Shown: one piece after another, positions 34,080 through 47,864 of the stretch
How positions within the stretch are numbered: position 1 is the stretch's first letter
Layout of the letters: the number at the start of each line of letters is the position of its first letter
Source: Epiperipatus broadwayi
Lineage: Eukaryota > Onychophora > Udeonychophora > Euonychophora > Peripatidae
Assembly (NCBI GenBank): GCA_028023455.1
Contig: JAQFVV010000022.1
Span: 6,159,100-6,223,099, forward strand
DNA: 64,000 bases
Direction: 5' to 3'
Position numbers and translations under genes: made by a program
Notes under the pieces: generated by a model
Told to the model about the DNA's origin: nothing
Seen by the model: only the letters and a program-made list of their open reading frames with translations
Database searches by the model: none

Positions 34080-36530
34080 ATATTTATTAAAAACTTACAT
34101 TTTCAAGCACTTTGGTAACATTTTCTTTTAATACTAAAATATTTCTATCAAAAGCACTCTCAAGTTTAATACTATTATTAATTCCATGCTAATTATTTCC
34201 ATCTATATTAATAATCTTATCAAGGTATAAGTAGTTGTTCATTTCTAATTCATTATCACAATCTTTTTTTGAACAACCATCCAATATTATTTTAATCTTT
34301 CTATCTTTTGTACAAGATACTATTCATTTATTATTCAACATTCGTAAAAGCGCATGCACGATAGCTGTAAAAGGCCGATATTTAATGTATTACAATTATA
34401 AACATCGCGTTATATAAATAGATGCTTATTTACATATGTTTAAGTTTCATTTGAAAGTGATGTTTAGTAAATTCTAAGTAATTTCGTCATCAGTCAGTCA
34501 GACAACGCGAACTGTAATTTAAAGTGAATGATCTATCTTCACGCTTTCTTTGCCAGTACTTAAGATTTGCCCATATATAAATATTTGGGTTCAGAAGGAA
34601 TAAGTGGATTCATTTTATTCTTTCTTAAATGCTATATCTTGTATTGGCAGTGAAAGTATTCATTTATTATTTAACACTCGTAAAAGCGCATGTACAATAG
34701 CTGTAAAAGGCTGATATTTAATGTATTACAATTATAAACATCGTGCTATATAAATAGATGCTTATTTACATGTTTCATTTGAAAGTGCCATTTAGTAAAT
34801 TCTAAGTAATTTCGTCGTCATTCAGTTAGACGTGAACTGTAATTTAAAGTGAATGATCTATCTTCACACTTTCTTTGCCAGTACTTAAAAGCATTTGGGT
34901 TCGGAAGGAATAAGTGGATTCATTTTATTTTCTTAAATGCTATATCTTGTATTGGCAGTGAAAGTATTCATTTATTATTAAACACTCGTAAAAGCGCATG
35001 TACAATAGCTGTAAAAGGCTGATTGATATTTAATGTATTACAAGATACTCTTGTAACATTTCCCTAAGTTCTGAAGTTTTATTTGTGAAAATTAAATAGT
35101 CTGCAAAATTTTTTATTATGTTAGCTTCTAATTTTAATTCACAAAATCTTTCCTAAAAATTTCTGTAAAAAGTTTTGAAGAGATGAAATTTTGCATCAAC
35201 CAAGTAATCCAATCATTGTATTTTTCAGATTTTGACAATATCTAGGGTCTACGTTAATGTTCCAAAGCTTCAATTAACACCAAAATGATCATAGAATCAA
35301 TGTATTTCCATAATCTTCAAATTCAATACAAAATGGCAATTCATATTCATTCATTAGTTCTTCCTTTAACTATCTTAATAGTTGGAGATGAACTGTTTTA
35401 AAATCAAATTTGTTTTAGAGTCCAAAATTTTCTGTAGTTGAATAGCATTGATGTTTTTAAAATGTAAAGTTATCTATATTTCTAAAATCTTTTACATCTT
35501 AAATACCAATATTACATTTTCCCAATTACTTGGTATACTATTTACATTTTATAATTTCATCAGACTTTTTTGAAATATTAATAATTTTATTATTTCCTAG
35601 AATTTTTCAACTCTTCATAAATTTAATTGCATGTCTCATTTAAAAAGCTTTTGAATTTCAAAAGGTATTATAGAACTTTATCTCACCCCTCTTTTAGTAA
35701 GTGCCAATTATGGTTTTTCTTCCAATACCAAGATGTTATATATTTTTCTTCTTTTATAATTTTCCTTACCATTTAATATTTCTATATCCTTATTTCAAAT
35801 AGAATTTGATATTGAATTTTTCCAAGCAGGTCATTTTTAAGTATTCTCATATTACTTTTCTTCATACATTTCCTTATCACAGTTGAAAATTCGGTTCCTT
35901 TTGTAGTTTTTCTTATTGATCTCATTAAAGGGATTCACAAATTTTAGTTTTTCTGAAAATTAGAAATATAAACTATTAATTCTTTTTCTGAGCTTTGCAT
36001 TAATATATCTTACATTGATCTGATGATTTTCTATATCACATCCGTTAAGCATATTATACTTTCAAATATACATTTCCTAAAGGTAAAATATAATTAAATC
36101 TGGTCAACCATCATTTGGATACTTACATACCTATTTCCATTTAATATTTTTTTGCAAAAAAAAATAATTCATAATGAAATTGATCTTTTCAGCAAATGTC
36201 TGTCCATTTATTAAATTGATATCCAGTTCTAGCATAAAAATCTATTTTCAAATGATTGGTTTAATCAAAAGCATTCTGAACACATAGATTTATCACAATG
36301 CGAATTTGTTAGAGCATAAATCTGAATTTGGTTTGAATAATGTCCGTTTACAATGTTCTCCCATTTTTTGATTTCCGTGCCATTTGTTTCAAAATTTAGT
36401 ACTTTATAGTAAGATGTATTCCCTTTTCAAATAAATTGTTTCTTTTAGGCCCGCATTCTATATTATTCCATTTAGTTTTCAATTTATGCAAACTTCTTTC
36501 ACTTGAAAGTTATCTAGTTATACGAATAAA
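34080..36530 (-). pseudogene. Decayed RTE-like LINE, interrupted by a tandem-repeat insertion
   Basis: The minus strand carries broken reverse transcriptase sequence of RTE type: a fragment like ELPFCIEFEDYGNT and NVDPRYCQNLKN (near 35250), then DYLIFTNKTSELREMLQE (about 35080), and after the insertion a piece ending like the 'KVFNQ...TYG' region (about 34080-34120). The upstream part (35600-36530) has endonuclease-like debris. Stops and frameshifts are everywhere. The assignment rests on the order of these pieces and their likeness to the copy at 57.9-60.8 kb. Ends are approximate. Confidence 0.6.
34322..35038. mobile_element. Tandem-repeat insertion (2.2 units of about 308-336 bp) with 11-bp target duplication
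   Basis: Units start at 34322, 34658 and 34966 with attcatttattatt; the third is cut after about 73 bp. Units are roughly 90% alike by eye. The whole block splits the RTE-like LINE and is flanked by tacaagatact at 34311-34321 and 35039-35049, so it entered as one piece. It has no coding capacity and no TG...CA ends or terminal inverted repeats. Tandem monomers with terminal redundancy and a target duplication are what retrozyme-like or circular-RNA-derived retroelements leave behind. A ribozyme core could not be completed here. Confidence 0.82.
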
Positions 36531-37267
36531 ATCATTTAAGAGCAGATATCTACAAATAGAGGGTTTTAACACTTTTTACTTTTGTTCACCACTTTCATGA
36601 AATAAAAATTATAATTGTAAATAGAATTCAGTGTCATGTACCCATTATTCAAGCAAATTCAATCTCTTAAAAAATATCAAGCATTTGATAACTCCATAGT
36701 ATTTTCTTGATCTTAAACCAAAAGGAAAAAGCCAGGTAAATCACTATGCTAACTGAATACTACAACTAAAAGCAATCTTTGAGATCAATGATAATCACCT
36801 TTGACAGTATTTAAAATGCAACAATCTATTCTGTATGCTAATTTCTCTCAAGACATTTAATACAATTTAGATGCACATTTAATCTCAAGAAATTAATACA
36901 ATAATTAATTTCTGAAGACAAAGGTCCCCCCAAATAAAATTCAAGTTAAATTGTGAAATATGAACAATTTTTAGGTTATAAAACAGCTAAATAAAAAAAT
37001 GCTCTCTCAAAAAGATATTGTAAAATTAATAATCTGTCAAATTTCAAAATTGAATGAATATATATTTCTTGGTATGAATTTTGTACAATGTTTAGCCAGG
37101 TAATTTTTGTGTGCCTTCAAATAAATAACTATTAAAATGTATTGATAGCCTTTAAAAAGATATTTTAATCAAATATTACATACCACACAATAACTAAATT
37201 ACTTCTGAAATTATGTCTATTGTTATAACATAAAAACACTGGAAATTTATTTAAAAACTGTTCTATA
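36531..37267. other. AT-rich non-coding DNA
   Basis: Nothing recognisable was found on either strand. Confidence 0.5.
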
Positions 37268-37269
37268 TA

Positions 37270-38387
37270 GACCTGGGTCTTGTTTTACGTGATAGGTTCC
37301 TCAGAAAACACGCGCAAATGAAATTGCGCAAAAATAGACGTAACAAAAGGGGGATGCAGTCTGTGATTTTTCAAAATTTGCGTAAAAGCAAAGCACCAAT
37401 GTAAAATTACTTTAAAATTCGCGCAAAAAAAAAAATAAGGAAATAAAATATGACTAATAAAAAATTTCAAATTTGAAAAAAATTGATACAAGACAAACTT
37501 TTTTTAACTATATTTAATTTTATTGAAAAAATATATTTTTATGCATAATTTACAGTACAGTAATTTACATTTTTTATACACGTTTTAATTATTATCGCTA
37601 TTTGCCGAAAAACACGTTCGTTTGCAAACTGGTAAAAAAATCAGATTCTCACAAGAGGAAATACAATTAGCGCCAAGTTCACTCTCATGTTGTGTTAATG
37701 GTTTTCTGTTGACAACGTAATTAATCTTCGAGATCATGATTTTATTGTTTATGAACTTAGACTTATGATAATAAAGACATTTATTCACCACTGCTGGGAA
37801 AAATTTAATTAAAACTAAAAACTAAATTCTTATTTTTGTCTTTAATTTTCAATTCCGTTTAAAAATCAAATTTCATTTTACATCACATTAATTTCAAGTC
37901 GCCGTAATTTTTAAATTGTTAATTACAATTAAAAATCAGATTTTAATTGTCAAATTTAATTGTGCCCACTGCTATTACTCACCTTTTAAAAATAAACTTG
38001 TGGACACTAAATGATTAATAATTGATTATGTTCTTTTTTAAAAAGCAAAAACAATGTGATTTAAAATGCAAAATTAACACGCACAATGTTTGAACAAATT
38101 TACATTATAATCTTGTAAAATTTAATGTGTATACATAAAATGTAAAAATCATGATTTTAATTTCATTATTGCATAAAATCTTACTATTATAAAGCACTGA
38201 AAATATTGAAATTACTAAGACGAAAGTCGAATTCCAATAATGTGCTATTACTTTCAATATAATGTAAGTGCGCGGAATTTATTATTTAAAGTAATAGCGC
38301 ATTATCGGAGTTTGACTTCCGGTGGAACATGAATCACATAACTTCAAAATCATGTTAAATAAGTCCGCATAAAAAGAGACCCAGGTG
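37270..38387. mobile_element. TA-flanked terminal-inverted-repeat element, 1118 bp, non-autonomous
   Basis: The left end reads gacctgggtcttgttttacg. The reverse complement of the right end reads cacctgggtctctttttatg. TA lies on both sides (37268-37269 and 38388-38389), as for Tc1/mariner and pogo elements. Short reading frames inside (37285-37491, 37585-37791, minus) show no transposase motif. A second inverted repeat (38221-38321) is nested near the right end. Confidence 0.65.
38221..38321. repeat. Imperfect hairpin, about 36-bp arms, nested in the TIR element
   Basis: The left arm cgaaagtcgaattccaataa...gctattacttt pairs with the right arm aaagtaatagc...ttatcggagtttgacttccg. A related single arm occurs at about 12009 (ggaagtcaatctgcgataat), so it may be a small foldback family of its own. 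Confidence 0.65.
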
Positions 38388-38481
38388 TATTTTGAAACTG
38401 ATCAGAAAATCAGAGCTGTTGGGATGGAGGGAGCAAAAATGTATTTTTTGAACTTAAGCACAATTTTTATAATGCAATCCT

Positions 38482-38572
38482 TTTATAAAAATTCTAGAGA
38501 TGCAATCAGTCATTAACATCGAATTATTTATAAAAATTCTAGAGATGCAATCAGTCATTAACATCGAAGAAT
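38482..38572. repeat. Tandem duplication, 45-bp period, two copies
   Basis: Two nearly identical copies of tttataaaaattctagagat followed by gcaatcagtcattaacatcg. No coding meaning; a recent local duplication. Confidence 0.9.
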
Positions 38573-41500
38573 TATTGACATACAAATGTTGAAATTTTTG
38601 ATATAGAAGTTTACTATACAAATTTTTTTTTAAAAAAGCCCCAAAAGATGTCAAATAAAAACTACAGAACCCATAGTAATATACTTAGACATTTATTGAA
38701 CTGATTTATAGACAAAATAAAATGTTTTTTTTTTTGGTGTTTCTTCTGGAGATAAAAGTGAATAGTTGCTAATGATGTTACATATAGCTTATTTTAAAAT
38801 GTTTCATTTACCGTTATATAATTTTTTTTTCACAAACAGTAGGTCCTGCAAAAAAATTAAGATGCCTTTGTTTATAATTGATTGCTATTGTAGCCTGAAT
38901 TTTTTGTCAACTAAATTTAACTTGTTTCAAAATCATTTTGTTCAATAAAATTTTATCAAATAATCCTGTTATAAAAATACTGATTTTATATGACAAGTAA
39001 TCTAGATTTTCATTAGAGTATTTTAATAGTGGACAATTATTAATTAGGAATGAATTAAATCTTATCATACTACATTATAAAAATAAACGCATTGTCAGTT
39101 TTCATTATATTAGCCATTTTTTAAAAAACTGAAATGGACAATAAAGTTGCACCATTTTAATTATGAGGAAGTAGTTTATCAATTAACAATTACAAAAATT
39201 GTAAATCATATCTATATGGCAAGCAGTTTTTTTAATGGGTGATATAAAATTAACAATGTTTGTAAATTAACATATACACGTTAATTGAAGAACATTCATA
39301 TGCAATGCTCACATTTTAGTATCAAATGTAGACCATCTAAACTCTAAAGCATATTTTTAAGATCACAATCAGGATTAGAATTCTTTCAAAATGGCCATTA
39401 ACCAACCCAGCTTTGTGGTGTCTTAAATTATTTTGTTAATCTTAGATAGTAGAACCTCATCGAGTTGGCTAAACAATTGTCAAAATACTGCGGTAAAGTG
39501 TTATATAGCAACCTTTACTCCTACAAGTACGGATAATTACCTTTTACACCAAGTGCCACTATGAATAGTCCAATAAAAATTGAATGTGTGTAGTTATCAA
39601 ATTACAATCTTATATCAAATACCATGTATTTTCATGTTTGTTCTTAAATAATCAATAGGAACAAAATAAAACCAGTGCAAATACATTAACCTGCTATATC
39701 TATGATGTGAATTAACATCCATACCAAGTAAACTTGGAATTTTTTTTTCAATAAGCTTGTGAATCAACAATCTAACTACTAGACTAAAATAAACAACATA
39801 AAGCCCTTCCAATCAACTAATGGCAAACATGATGACAATTTTTTCATTGTCCTCAATATTTTTTCCAGTTTGATTTATTAAAGATTAAGAAGTTGATTAC
39901 CAAGTCTGCCATTCTATTACTGGGGTAAACTACACAAGATACCAAATTATGCATATCACCATCTCACATAAAAATATTCAAAATACAATTACTGTTAAAC
40001 CTGTGCTTTTTAGGATATGAATTTTCCAAAATTTCAACAATACTTATACTCCGATAAAAAATTAAATATTTTTACTATCTACAGTTTACTTATTTTTTTA
40101 AAAAACAGTATTAAATTTTTCATTTATTTTATAAATAATTTCAACAAGGCATTTTTTAAAAAAAAGTATTAAAATTTTCGTTTATTTTATGAAGTAATAA
40201 TTTCAACAAGGCATTTCTTTTATTAAATAATTTAAAATGATGAGATAAAAAAAATAGATAATTGAATGGCATTATTGTTTAAGAGTTCGTGTTTGAATAC
40301 CAAAATAGATGCAATACATGGACTTTGAGCACCAGAGCAAGCTATTCTATCACTGCACCAAATCTAGCAGTGCAGTGATTTAATAACCTAAATCAAAATT
40401 TGATTGCAGGATTTTCGCTTCTTTACTACATTAATATGAACATCAGGCAATTCAATTTCTTCATTAACAATTTGATATACTTTGATTGATCTTCAATTTG
40501 AGAAAATGAATTAATAAAATAGCTTTCATAGCACTTAGGTTTATAAATCTACAAGCATTTGTTTTTTTTTCTTTCCAATTTCTTTAATATATACCACATA
40601 TTTATTTGACTAAAAATAAGCCCAAATTTAAATTCACTATATCAAAATGTTTTTTTTTTTTTAAATTAAATTTTAAGGATTTTTTGTTACAAATATAAAA
40701 TATTTAATTTATGATCAATTTTTATTTCATCATACAAAAAAATATTTTATTCCAACAATCTTTATCATACTATTCAGTTGAATTTCTTATAATTAAAATA
40801 AACATATAGCTCATAAATTTTGAAAAGTAATGTCATTTACAAAATTTGAATTTTTATATTACAGTATGCCACTATTTATTAAAATTCAAGGTTGCTTAAA
40901 AATTTAAAAACTATTTTGTTTTGAATTATTTTTAAAATATATTTTACCTCTGTATTAGATAATTAATAATTTTTATAAATCTGAAAATTTAAGTTAATAT
41001 GTCTCAAAGAATTTTATAGTATAGTAGGTATTACATCAATCTGAATTTAAAAATCCAAGTTAGATAAAAATTGGAAATTTCAGGTTTCAATCAGGATTAG
41101 GATTTTTCCAGAATTGAATCACTAAATGATTATTTAGCTATTTTTATATGGTAAGAAGACAAAAATGCTACTCAAATCCTCATCACCTAAAAACTGACAT
41201 CCAATAACACCTTTACTCCTTCTCTGAGGTATTGGGTAAGCTGTTTATTTACAATAAATGGGAGTTGTTGTTTTTTTAAATGGCAAGATTTAATAAAAGC
41301 AAATATAATAATAAAAAAAAAGTTTTTGGCAATGAAATTATTTTTCATTTGGGATCTTAATAAATTGTCCAAATTTGATGTTTCATCAATAACTGTATAA
41401 TTTTTTTATAGGCTAGAATAAAATATTACAGAATGCAATTGCACATTCTACTATTAATGATAATAATGAATCAAAAGATAAAAATTAATAAATTTTAACT

Positions 41501-44500
41501 CTTAATATAGTTAAATTTACAAAATAGTTTTATCAAGCTCTAAACAAAATCATTAGTATTTGCGATGTCTGAAAATGAGATTCTTGATTAAAATGATGGT
41601 ACTTCTCTAAATTTTGTTAAAATATCTCATTAAAAACAGATTTAAATAGGCTTTGTTTCATGGCAATTTTTAGATACTTCAAGGATATTTGCATAGAATA
41701 CCCAATATTTACTTTAATATATGGATTTTTTGATGAGCTGAAATAAATTTCTAAACAGATTGTTTGCATAGATTTGGAAATTATTTTGATTATACTTTTA
41801 GTTGTGAAGTTAAATTTCATTTCTGAAGCAGATAAGCTCAGCAATCACGTATGGTCTTAAACCCAATGATGTTTGTTTTGATTTCTAGAATTTGTTTGGA
41901 AACACTTATTTCTTATGCTATAATCTTTAAAGTTGTTGTTTGAACATGCTATAATTCTCAAGTTATTCATTTGTTTCAACATATAGATCTTTTTATCTTA
42001 GTGAAACAATTATTAGTATATCAAAGCTATTTAATAGCTTTTATACATATTCAAAAGTTTGATATGTGCAATTTTTTCCTATCAGGAATATATTTAGAAT
42101 AGAGAAGCTATTCTTAAAATTTATATACTTTCAAATATTGCCAGTCATCTTTGCAAGATTGATTTTAATAATTATTCGACAACAAATTACACATCTATAG
42201 TTGAGGAAGTTAGCTAGGATTAAAGCTTATTCCTAAGTAATATGGGAAGGAACCAGGATTCACTTTCTGTTGTTGTAGGTAGAAAGTTAATATATTTTCA
42301 TATCATTTTTAAAATTAACTCTAGCATCTTTTGAGATTGAGGCAACATAAATAGACAATTTTCTTGCTTTGTTTCTGGAAGATCACTGATGAAAATATTA
42401 AAGTACATTTAGAAAAACAATTTTATGGGTGTTTTTCTGAAAGATTTTGTAGTTGAATTTTACATATTTGTATTCTACATACATGATAAATAATATACAG
42501 ACTTACCTTAAAAGGGTCTGCTTTAAGCCGCCAACCTTTATCAGATGGCAAGGTTAAAACCTGCAAATATGTTTTGTATTTAATTAACTATTTCAATTCT
42601 TATAATATCCAGAAAAACGTAAAATGTCCTTAGTTTTTATATTTTTTTCTCACCTATATAAAAATGAAGTTGGGGGGAGGGGGTACTTGGAAACCAAAAC
42701 TATGCAGTTATATACTCACACATATTCTTTTATACTTTTTATCATTATTGAAACTACAACTTTAATGTTCCCCTTCCCTTTAATAAAATATTGTATTTTT
42801 TAAAGAGGCTTTTCTATTTGATAATTTTATTAAATACTAGTTCAGTAGTTTATATGAATGAAGGGAAATAGCTAAGATACGGTACTTTAATCATTTCAAG
42901 AGTACATCTACCAACTGGTGCACTCAATTTACTTTTCCCTCATCTTATACGACCAAAATAAACTAAAAAATTTAATACTGAAAATCTGATAAATTTATTG
43001 CACAACTTTGATGGTCACATTCTTAAATGTTAAATATAAAAATCTTTTTGGTTACAATTAATCCTTGACTTTGCTCTGATCTAACATTAAATATATTATG
43101 AGGTCACCTCTTTTCTCTTGAATTGATGTGTATTCCCATTAGAACCATATACTTTTTTATACAACATATTGAATATTTTGACAAAATTTGCAAATTTTTA
43201 ATGGTTTTCTATATTTGATTTTGACATCCATCATTTTAATCTATCATTTGCCATTATGAACTATTGTATTCCATTTTATGTAAACTACACTACTTGTTTT
43301 TTTCCATGTGTCAAAGTACTTGTTTAGTACTGCATATATTGTCATTATTCATACTATCAGCCTATTTCCATCTGTTGACCTGACTGCAATATCCTAATCT
43401 CAATTCGGTAGTAAAAACTGGACACTATTCTGTCACATTCTAAGAAATTTTTGTTTTATTACATTTCATTGAAATATCAAAATTTTGTCTAAAGTAGGCT
43501 GTCATTTCATTTTATGGGTTAATATAGAAAATTACAAACAATTATAAAATATTTGTAATTTAAAATCTGTACATAATAAATTGCAAGTGGATATCTAAGC
43601 ATAGTTTAGTTGTCCTAATCTAAGTGTTGTGGGAAAGTGTGTAAAACTGACTTGCGCATTTTCAAATAATTTACTTAATTTTGAAAATAGTGGTAGGCTT
43701 CACTTAATTGCAATTACTCTATATTAAGACAGATATTATATCTAATCAGGCTCACATCATTTGCAGCTACAGCACATAAAAATATTTAGCAACATGGAAG
43801 CTTTTGAAAACTGCTACACTTAGTTATTACCTCATGACAATTTTATACTTTTTTGACATCAAAAATATAAAAAAATTTAAGTTTATATTTTTCAAATGAA
43901 TTCATTTTAAAAGTAATTGTTTGTACATATGCTTAGTCAATATATATTGTCATGGATTTTTGTTAAGTAGTCTTTTATGTGAAGCCATGATTCAATTTGA
44001 GCTGTCTATACTGTTCTCCCAATAATCTCACATCACCATCTTCAAATATTAGTGTTTTCCATTGTCAAATACTTCCTGGTTAATGTTCTTACATTAGTTA
44101 GTATACTCTCATTTATAATGGTGCTTCTAGGAGACTGAAACATTCACTATTTCACATTTCTCCAGATGATTTTTATATTTTTAATCACCTTTTTAAATAG
44201 CAATTGTAACAAGCTTGTAAACCCATCTAAATAGTCAATTAGATAATTGTTGTCTTAAGGTTACAGCTTGTCTTTTTCAAAATTCATAGAAACATTACAA
44301 TTCATTATTTAATTATAATTAATTAAAGTACTTAAAACTTCTAATTAAATTTACAAGACAGATCCATTATTTCACATAAATGCCTTCCCCTCACTAGAAT
44401 AAAATGTTACAATTTAATATTTTAAAGAACTCTAGATCTATGGACAACAGTTCGGTCATTTCTGATGGTCACCCTTTTACAACTAAAATGAGCAGTAAAC

Positions 44501-44690
44501 CATTTGAATATATTTATTTAATGATTTGCATGCATGTCACTTCTGGTAATTGAGCATTATACAACCTCCTGAGTGATTTACCATTCAATAATTTTTTGTC
44601 CTGTGCTGTGATAGTATGATGGACTTTAAAGCTGTATGCTTCTGAAGCTCAATGAATCACACTGTAACTCAAATACCCTTGAGTAATAAC
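38573..44690. other. AT-rich non-coding DNA
   Basis: No exon, LINE or TIR was recognised. A diverged tandem duplication lies at about 40092-40213 (shared word tttcaacaaggcatt), and a repeat B member at about 44425-44525. Many A and T runs. Confidence 0.45.
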
Positions 44691-44821
44691 TATTAATTAT
44701 TTTAATAATTTAAAATCATCCATTTAAAAGATATCACAGGACTAAGACTTGAGGAATACTTATTTATTATTTTAATAATTTAAAATGATCTATTTTAAAA
44801 AGATATCATAGAACTAAGACT
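44691..44821. repeat. Tandem duplication, about 70-bp period
   Basis: The block tattttaataatttaaaat followed by agatatcanaggactaagact occurs twice, starting at 44691 and 44761. Confidence 0.85.
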
Positions 44822-46872
44822 TTTAAAATACCTTTATAAAAGTCTTTATTTGGTTTTTTATTATGATTATTTTTTTTAAAAAAAATAATTTTACTTGATC
44901 TTTGGGCAGTTTTTTATTGTCATTATCATGAAATGGGTACCTCTACTTTTTTTAAAAAAAGCACAATATTTATTGTATCTTCTACATTATTCCTTACTTT
45001 AAATATTAAGATGTGAGATAATTAGTAAAGAATATTATAAATTAAAATTTAAACAGAATACATTTTGAAAAAAAAAAAAAAACCCTCTGCAATTCAATAT
45101 TCCTTCAAGATGGATTTTAATTCGCACACACACAAATACAGGTCTCTCAACAGATGTAACGTTAATGCTCACTTTGCATATATATTACCTATAAACACAA
45201 ATATATCTATCTATTCATGGTTATTGGTACAGCTGTATTATTGTTTTCTTTCTTCTACATTTATAAGCAAGTATAGATTAAATGTCTATTAAATCTTTAA
45301 AATTGCACAGACCAAATAATGCCAATAAAGTAATTTTAATATTTGTATATATTTAGAATACACTGTATTTAATTTTTTTTTCTAATACCAAAACTATCCC
45401 CCTCCCCCTTTACTTTTTATGTTAACAATAATGCCAACATTTTAATAATTAGCAATTAATTGGAAGCTCTTGCCAGTAAATTCCTATTAACGTTTTAATA
45501 ACACATACAAATAGTATGGCAAATAATCCAAAAAAATATATTTAGAAAGAAATGATAATTACTAAACTTTCTTTGCTATTTTATAGTAAAAAATCAGAAA
45601 ATACTATTGTAGCACTTGGATAATTTACTCCTATAAATAAAATTATACTCAATTTGCTATATTAAATTCTCTGTTATATCCCTATTGAAATATCAAGTAT
45701 TCACACTGATCTGGATACTTCATAAAAAATCCCTTATTGTAGCCAGACTAAATATCAGTTGAAAATATATAAAATACTACTAAGAGACCAGATTTATTAC
45801 AAACTCAAAATAGAGTTTTCATTATCTAATATATGGCCATAACTGCATGTTTAGCTAAGAAATTCGTCAAAAAAAATTATTACACAACAATGTGTAAATG
45901 AATTTTTAAAAAAAACTTTGCCCAAAACCAACAAATAAGGCCAGTTAAATTTTATCTTCCTATATATACTTTTGAAATCTCATCAACAGAGACAGGATCA
46001 CCGATGATTGTTGTGTATTTTTATTCCAGAAATGAAATTTAATAGTTTGTATTTGAAGCTACAGCTATGTAGCTTAAAATACAAGCATGAATAATTATGT
46101 AATTTGATCGAAAGACTAAAACAAGTGAGTATCATCATTTTTAACATAATAGTTTTGAAGTAAATTAATAATACAATATATAAATAGGTTCAAATGTATG
46201 TAATTATTTCTTGATACAGAAATGCCTCATAATCCTTCCCAATATTTATATAGATGGCCCAGCTTCACACATGTAAACACAAACACTGTATCTTAAAAGT
46301 GAAGTTTGTATAAAACTGTGAGAAATAGATCTAAAATTCCAAACAAAAATAAAAGAGTTTCTACTGAGAAATTCATAGTTAACAATAAGATTCTAATAAT
46401 TAAAATATTTCAAACACAATTATTCAAAACTTCAAATGGCATTAAAAAAAGTAAATTACTTTTGGAACTATTCCACATTTAAGTTTGATATTAGAAAATA
46501 TAATTTTTAAATCTACTTGGAATGAAGCTAGCTTATAAAACAAAAATGAAGTTTGTCAAAATAAGTGAAGAAATTAGTATGACAATTACTGAAATGGTTG
46601 TGTAATATCACTCATAATGTAATTGCACCAAAATCACATATATGAATTAATATGTGCATAAATTTCAAACTGATAAAATGAGTTATCTAGCTCAGAACTT
46701 TTAGACAGGCAGTAAAAAGTTTGTAATAATAAATAATAAGAGTTTAAACTTTTAATTAATATAGCCAATTTTTATTTATTTTTTCATCTCATTTTTACCC
46801 AATTAAAAAGAAAACAGAACGAAAACAAAATCTAATCAATCATTCATAAATTAATTTGTTTTTCTAGTTATC
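44822..46872. other. AT-rich non-coding DNA
   Basis: Only simple A/T runs were seen (for example 45068-45082). No gene. Confidence 0.5.
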
Positions 46873-47155
46873 ACAGATGTTTATGGGGGGGGGGGGGTAG
46901 AATTAAATTTTTTATTACTTTTCTAAAAAAAATTTAAAAAAAGTTTTTTATTATATAAACTCCATATATATATATAAAACTTTATCTTATATATTTACGT
47001 TGTTTTGATCAGTTATAACAATTATGCTTATCTTTAAGAAAATTTATCTATAGACTTCTGCCGGTCTGCAAAATCTTATCCTTATTTTTGATGGTCTGCT
47101 GAACTTTATCCTTATTTTTACCGGTCCGCAGGTGTGAAAAGGTTGAAGACCACTG
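46873..47155. mobile_element. hAT-like element remnant
   Basis: The right end reads ccggtccgcaggtgtgaaaa then ggttgaagaccactg. In reverse complement this begins CAGTGGTCTTCAACC, a typical hAT terminus. A duplicated inner motif (ccggtctgcaaaatcttatcc and related) lies just before it. The left end is damaged around a 13-base G run (46885-46897). Flanking ctagttat (46865-46872) and ctagctat (47158-47165) may be a worn 8-bp target duplication, slightly offset from the terminus. Confidence 0.55.
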
Positions 47156-47864
47156 ATCTAGCTATTGGAAAGTAATAATAATTGTGCATATATATATATT
47201 TTCTGTATTAAAAAAAAAAGGCATATGATGAAGATCCTAAAAAAAAAGTCAAGTGTATTTAGTGGAGTAAACCACTCAATAATGGACAAGATGTGATGGA
47301 TGATCTCACAAACAGATAGTGATTAAGGGTAAGATTAATAATTGAAAAAATCAGACTAATTTTTGGCACTCAAATAAAAATTTCTGCAAAGTTTGAGCTT
47401 CAGGTCTTGGTGAATAAACAAACAGTTACCCAACAATAATTATTTAGAGGTATTTGAAAAGATTCCCAGATTCGGTTCAAAGAAAAATATCTGAAATATG
47501 GCCTGACACAATACTTTCACAGTGTGACCAAAAAAGTGATTACTTAATGAGATTATTCTACCTCTTCAGACCTCCTGTAATTTCTGGCTATCTCCAAAAT
47601 TAAAAGCCGCTCTGAGAGGACAAAGATTTTTCCAATACAACTGATATCCAACAAAATGTAGAACATACATTCACACGTATTTCATAAAATGAGTTCTAGG
47701 CGCTACCAGATATAATAACACTATTTAAGTCAATATATAGATGTATAAGAATATCTGAAGGAAATAATACCATTAAAGTATAGTTCCACATGTATATTTT
47801 TTTAAAGTGCACTCTGAAAATTAAATGGTCATACTTCATATTTTTTATAACAGTTGGTAAACTA
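47156..47864. other. AT-rich non-coding DNA
   Basis: No gene or element was recognised. Confidence 0.5.

Noticed and set aside
34460-34500. Complete hammerhead ribozyme in the tandem insertion
   Set aside because: CTGATGA is followed by a single base and GAAA, leaving no helix II, and no GUC-type site with pairing flanks was found.
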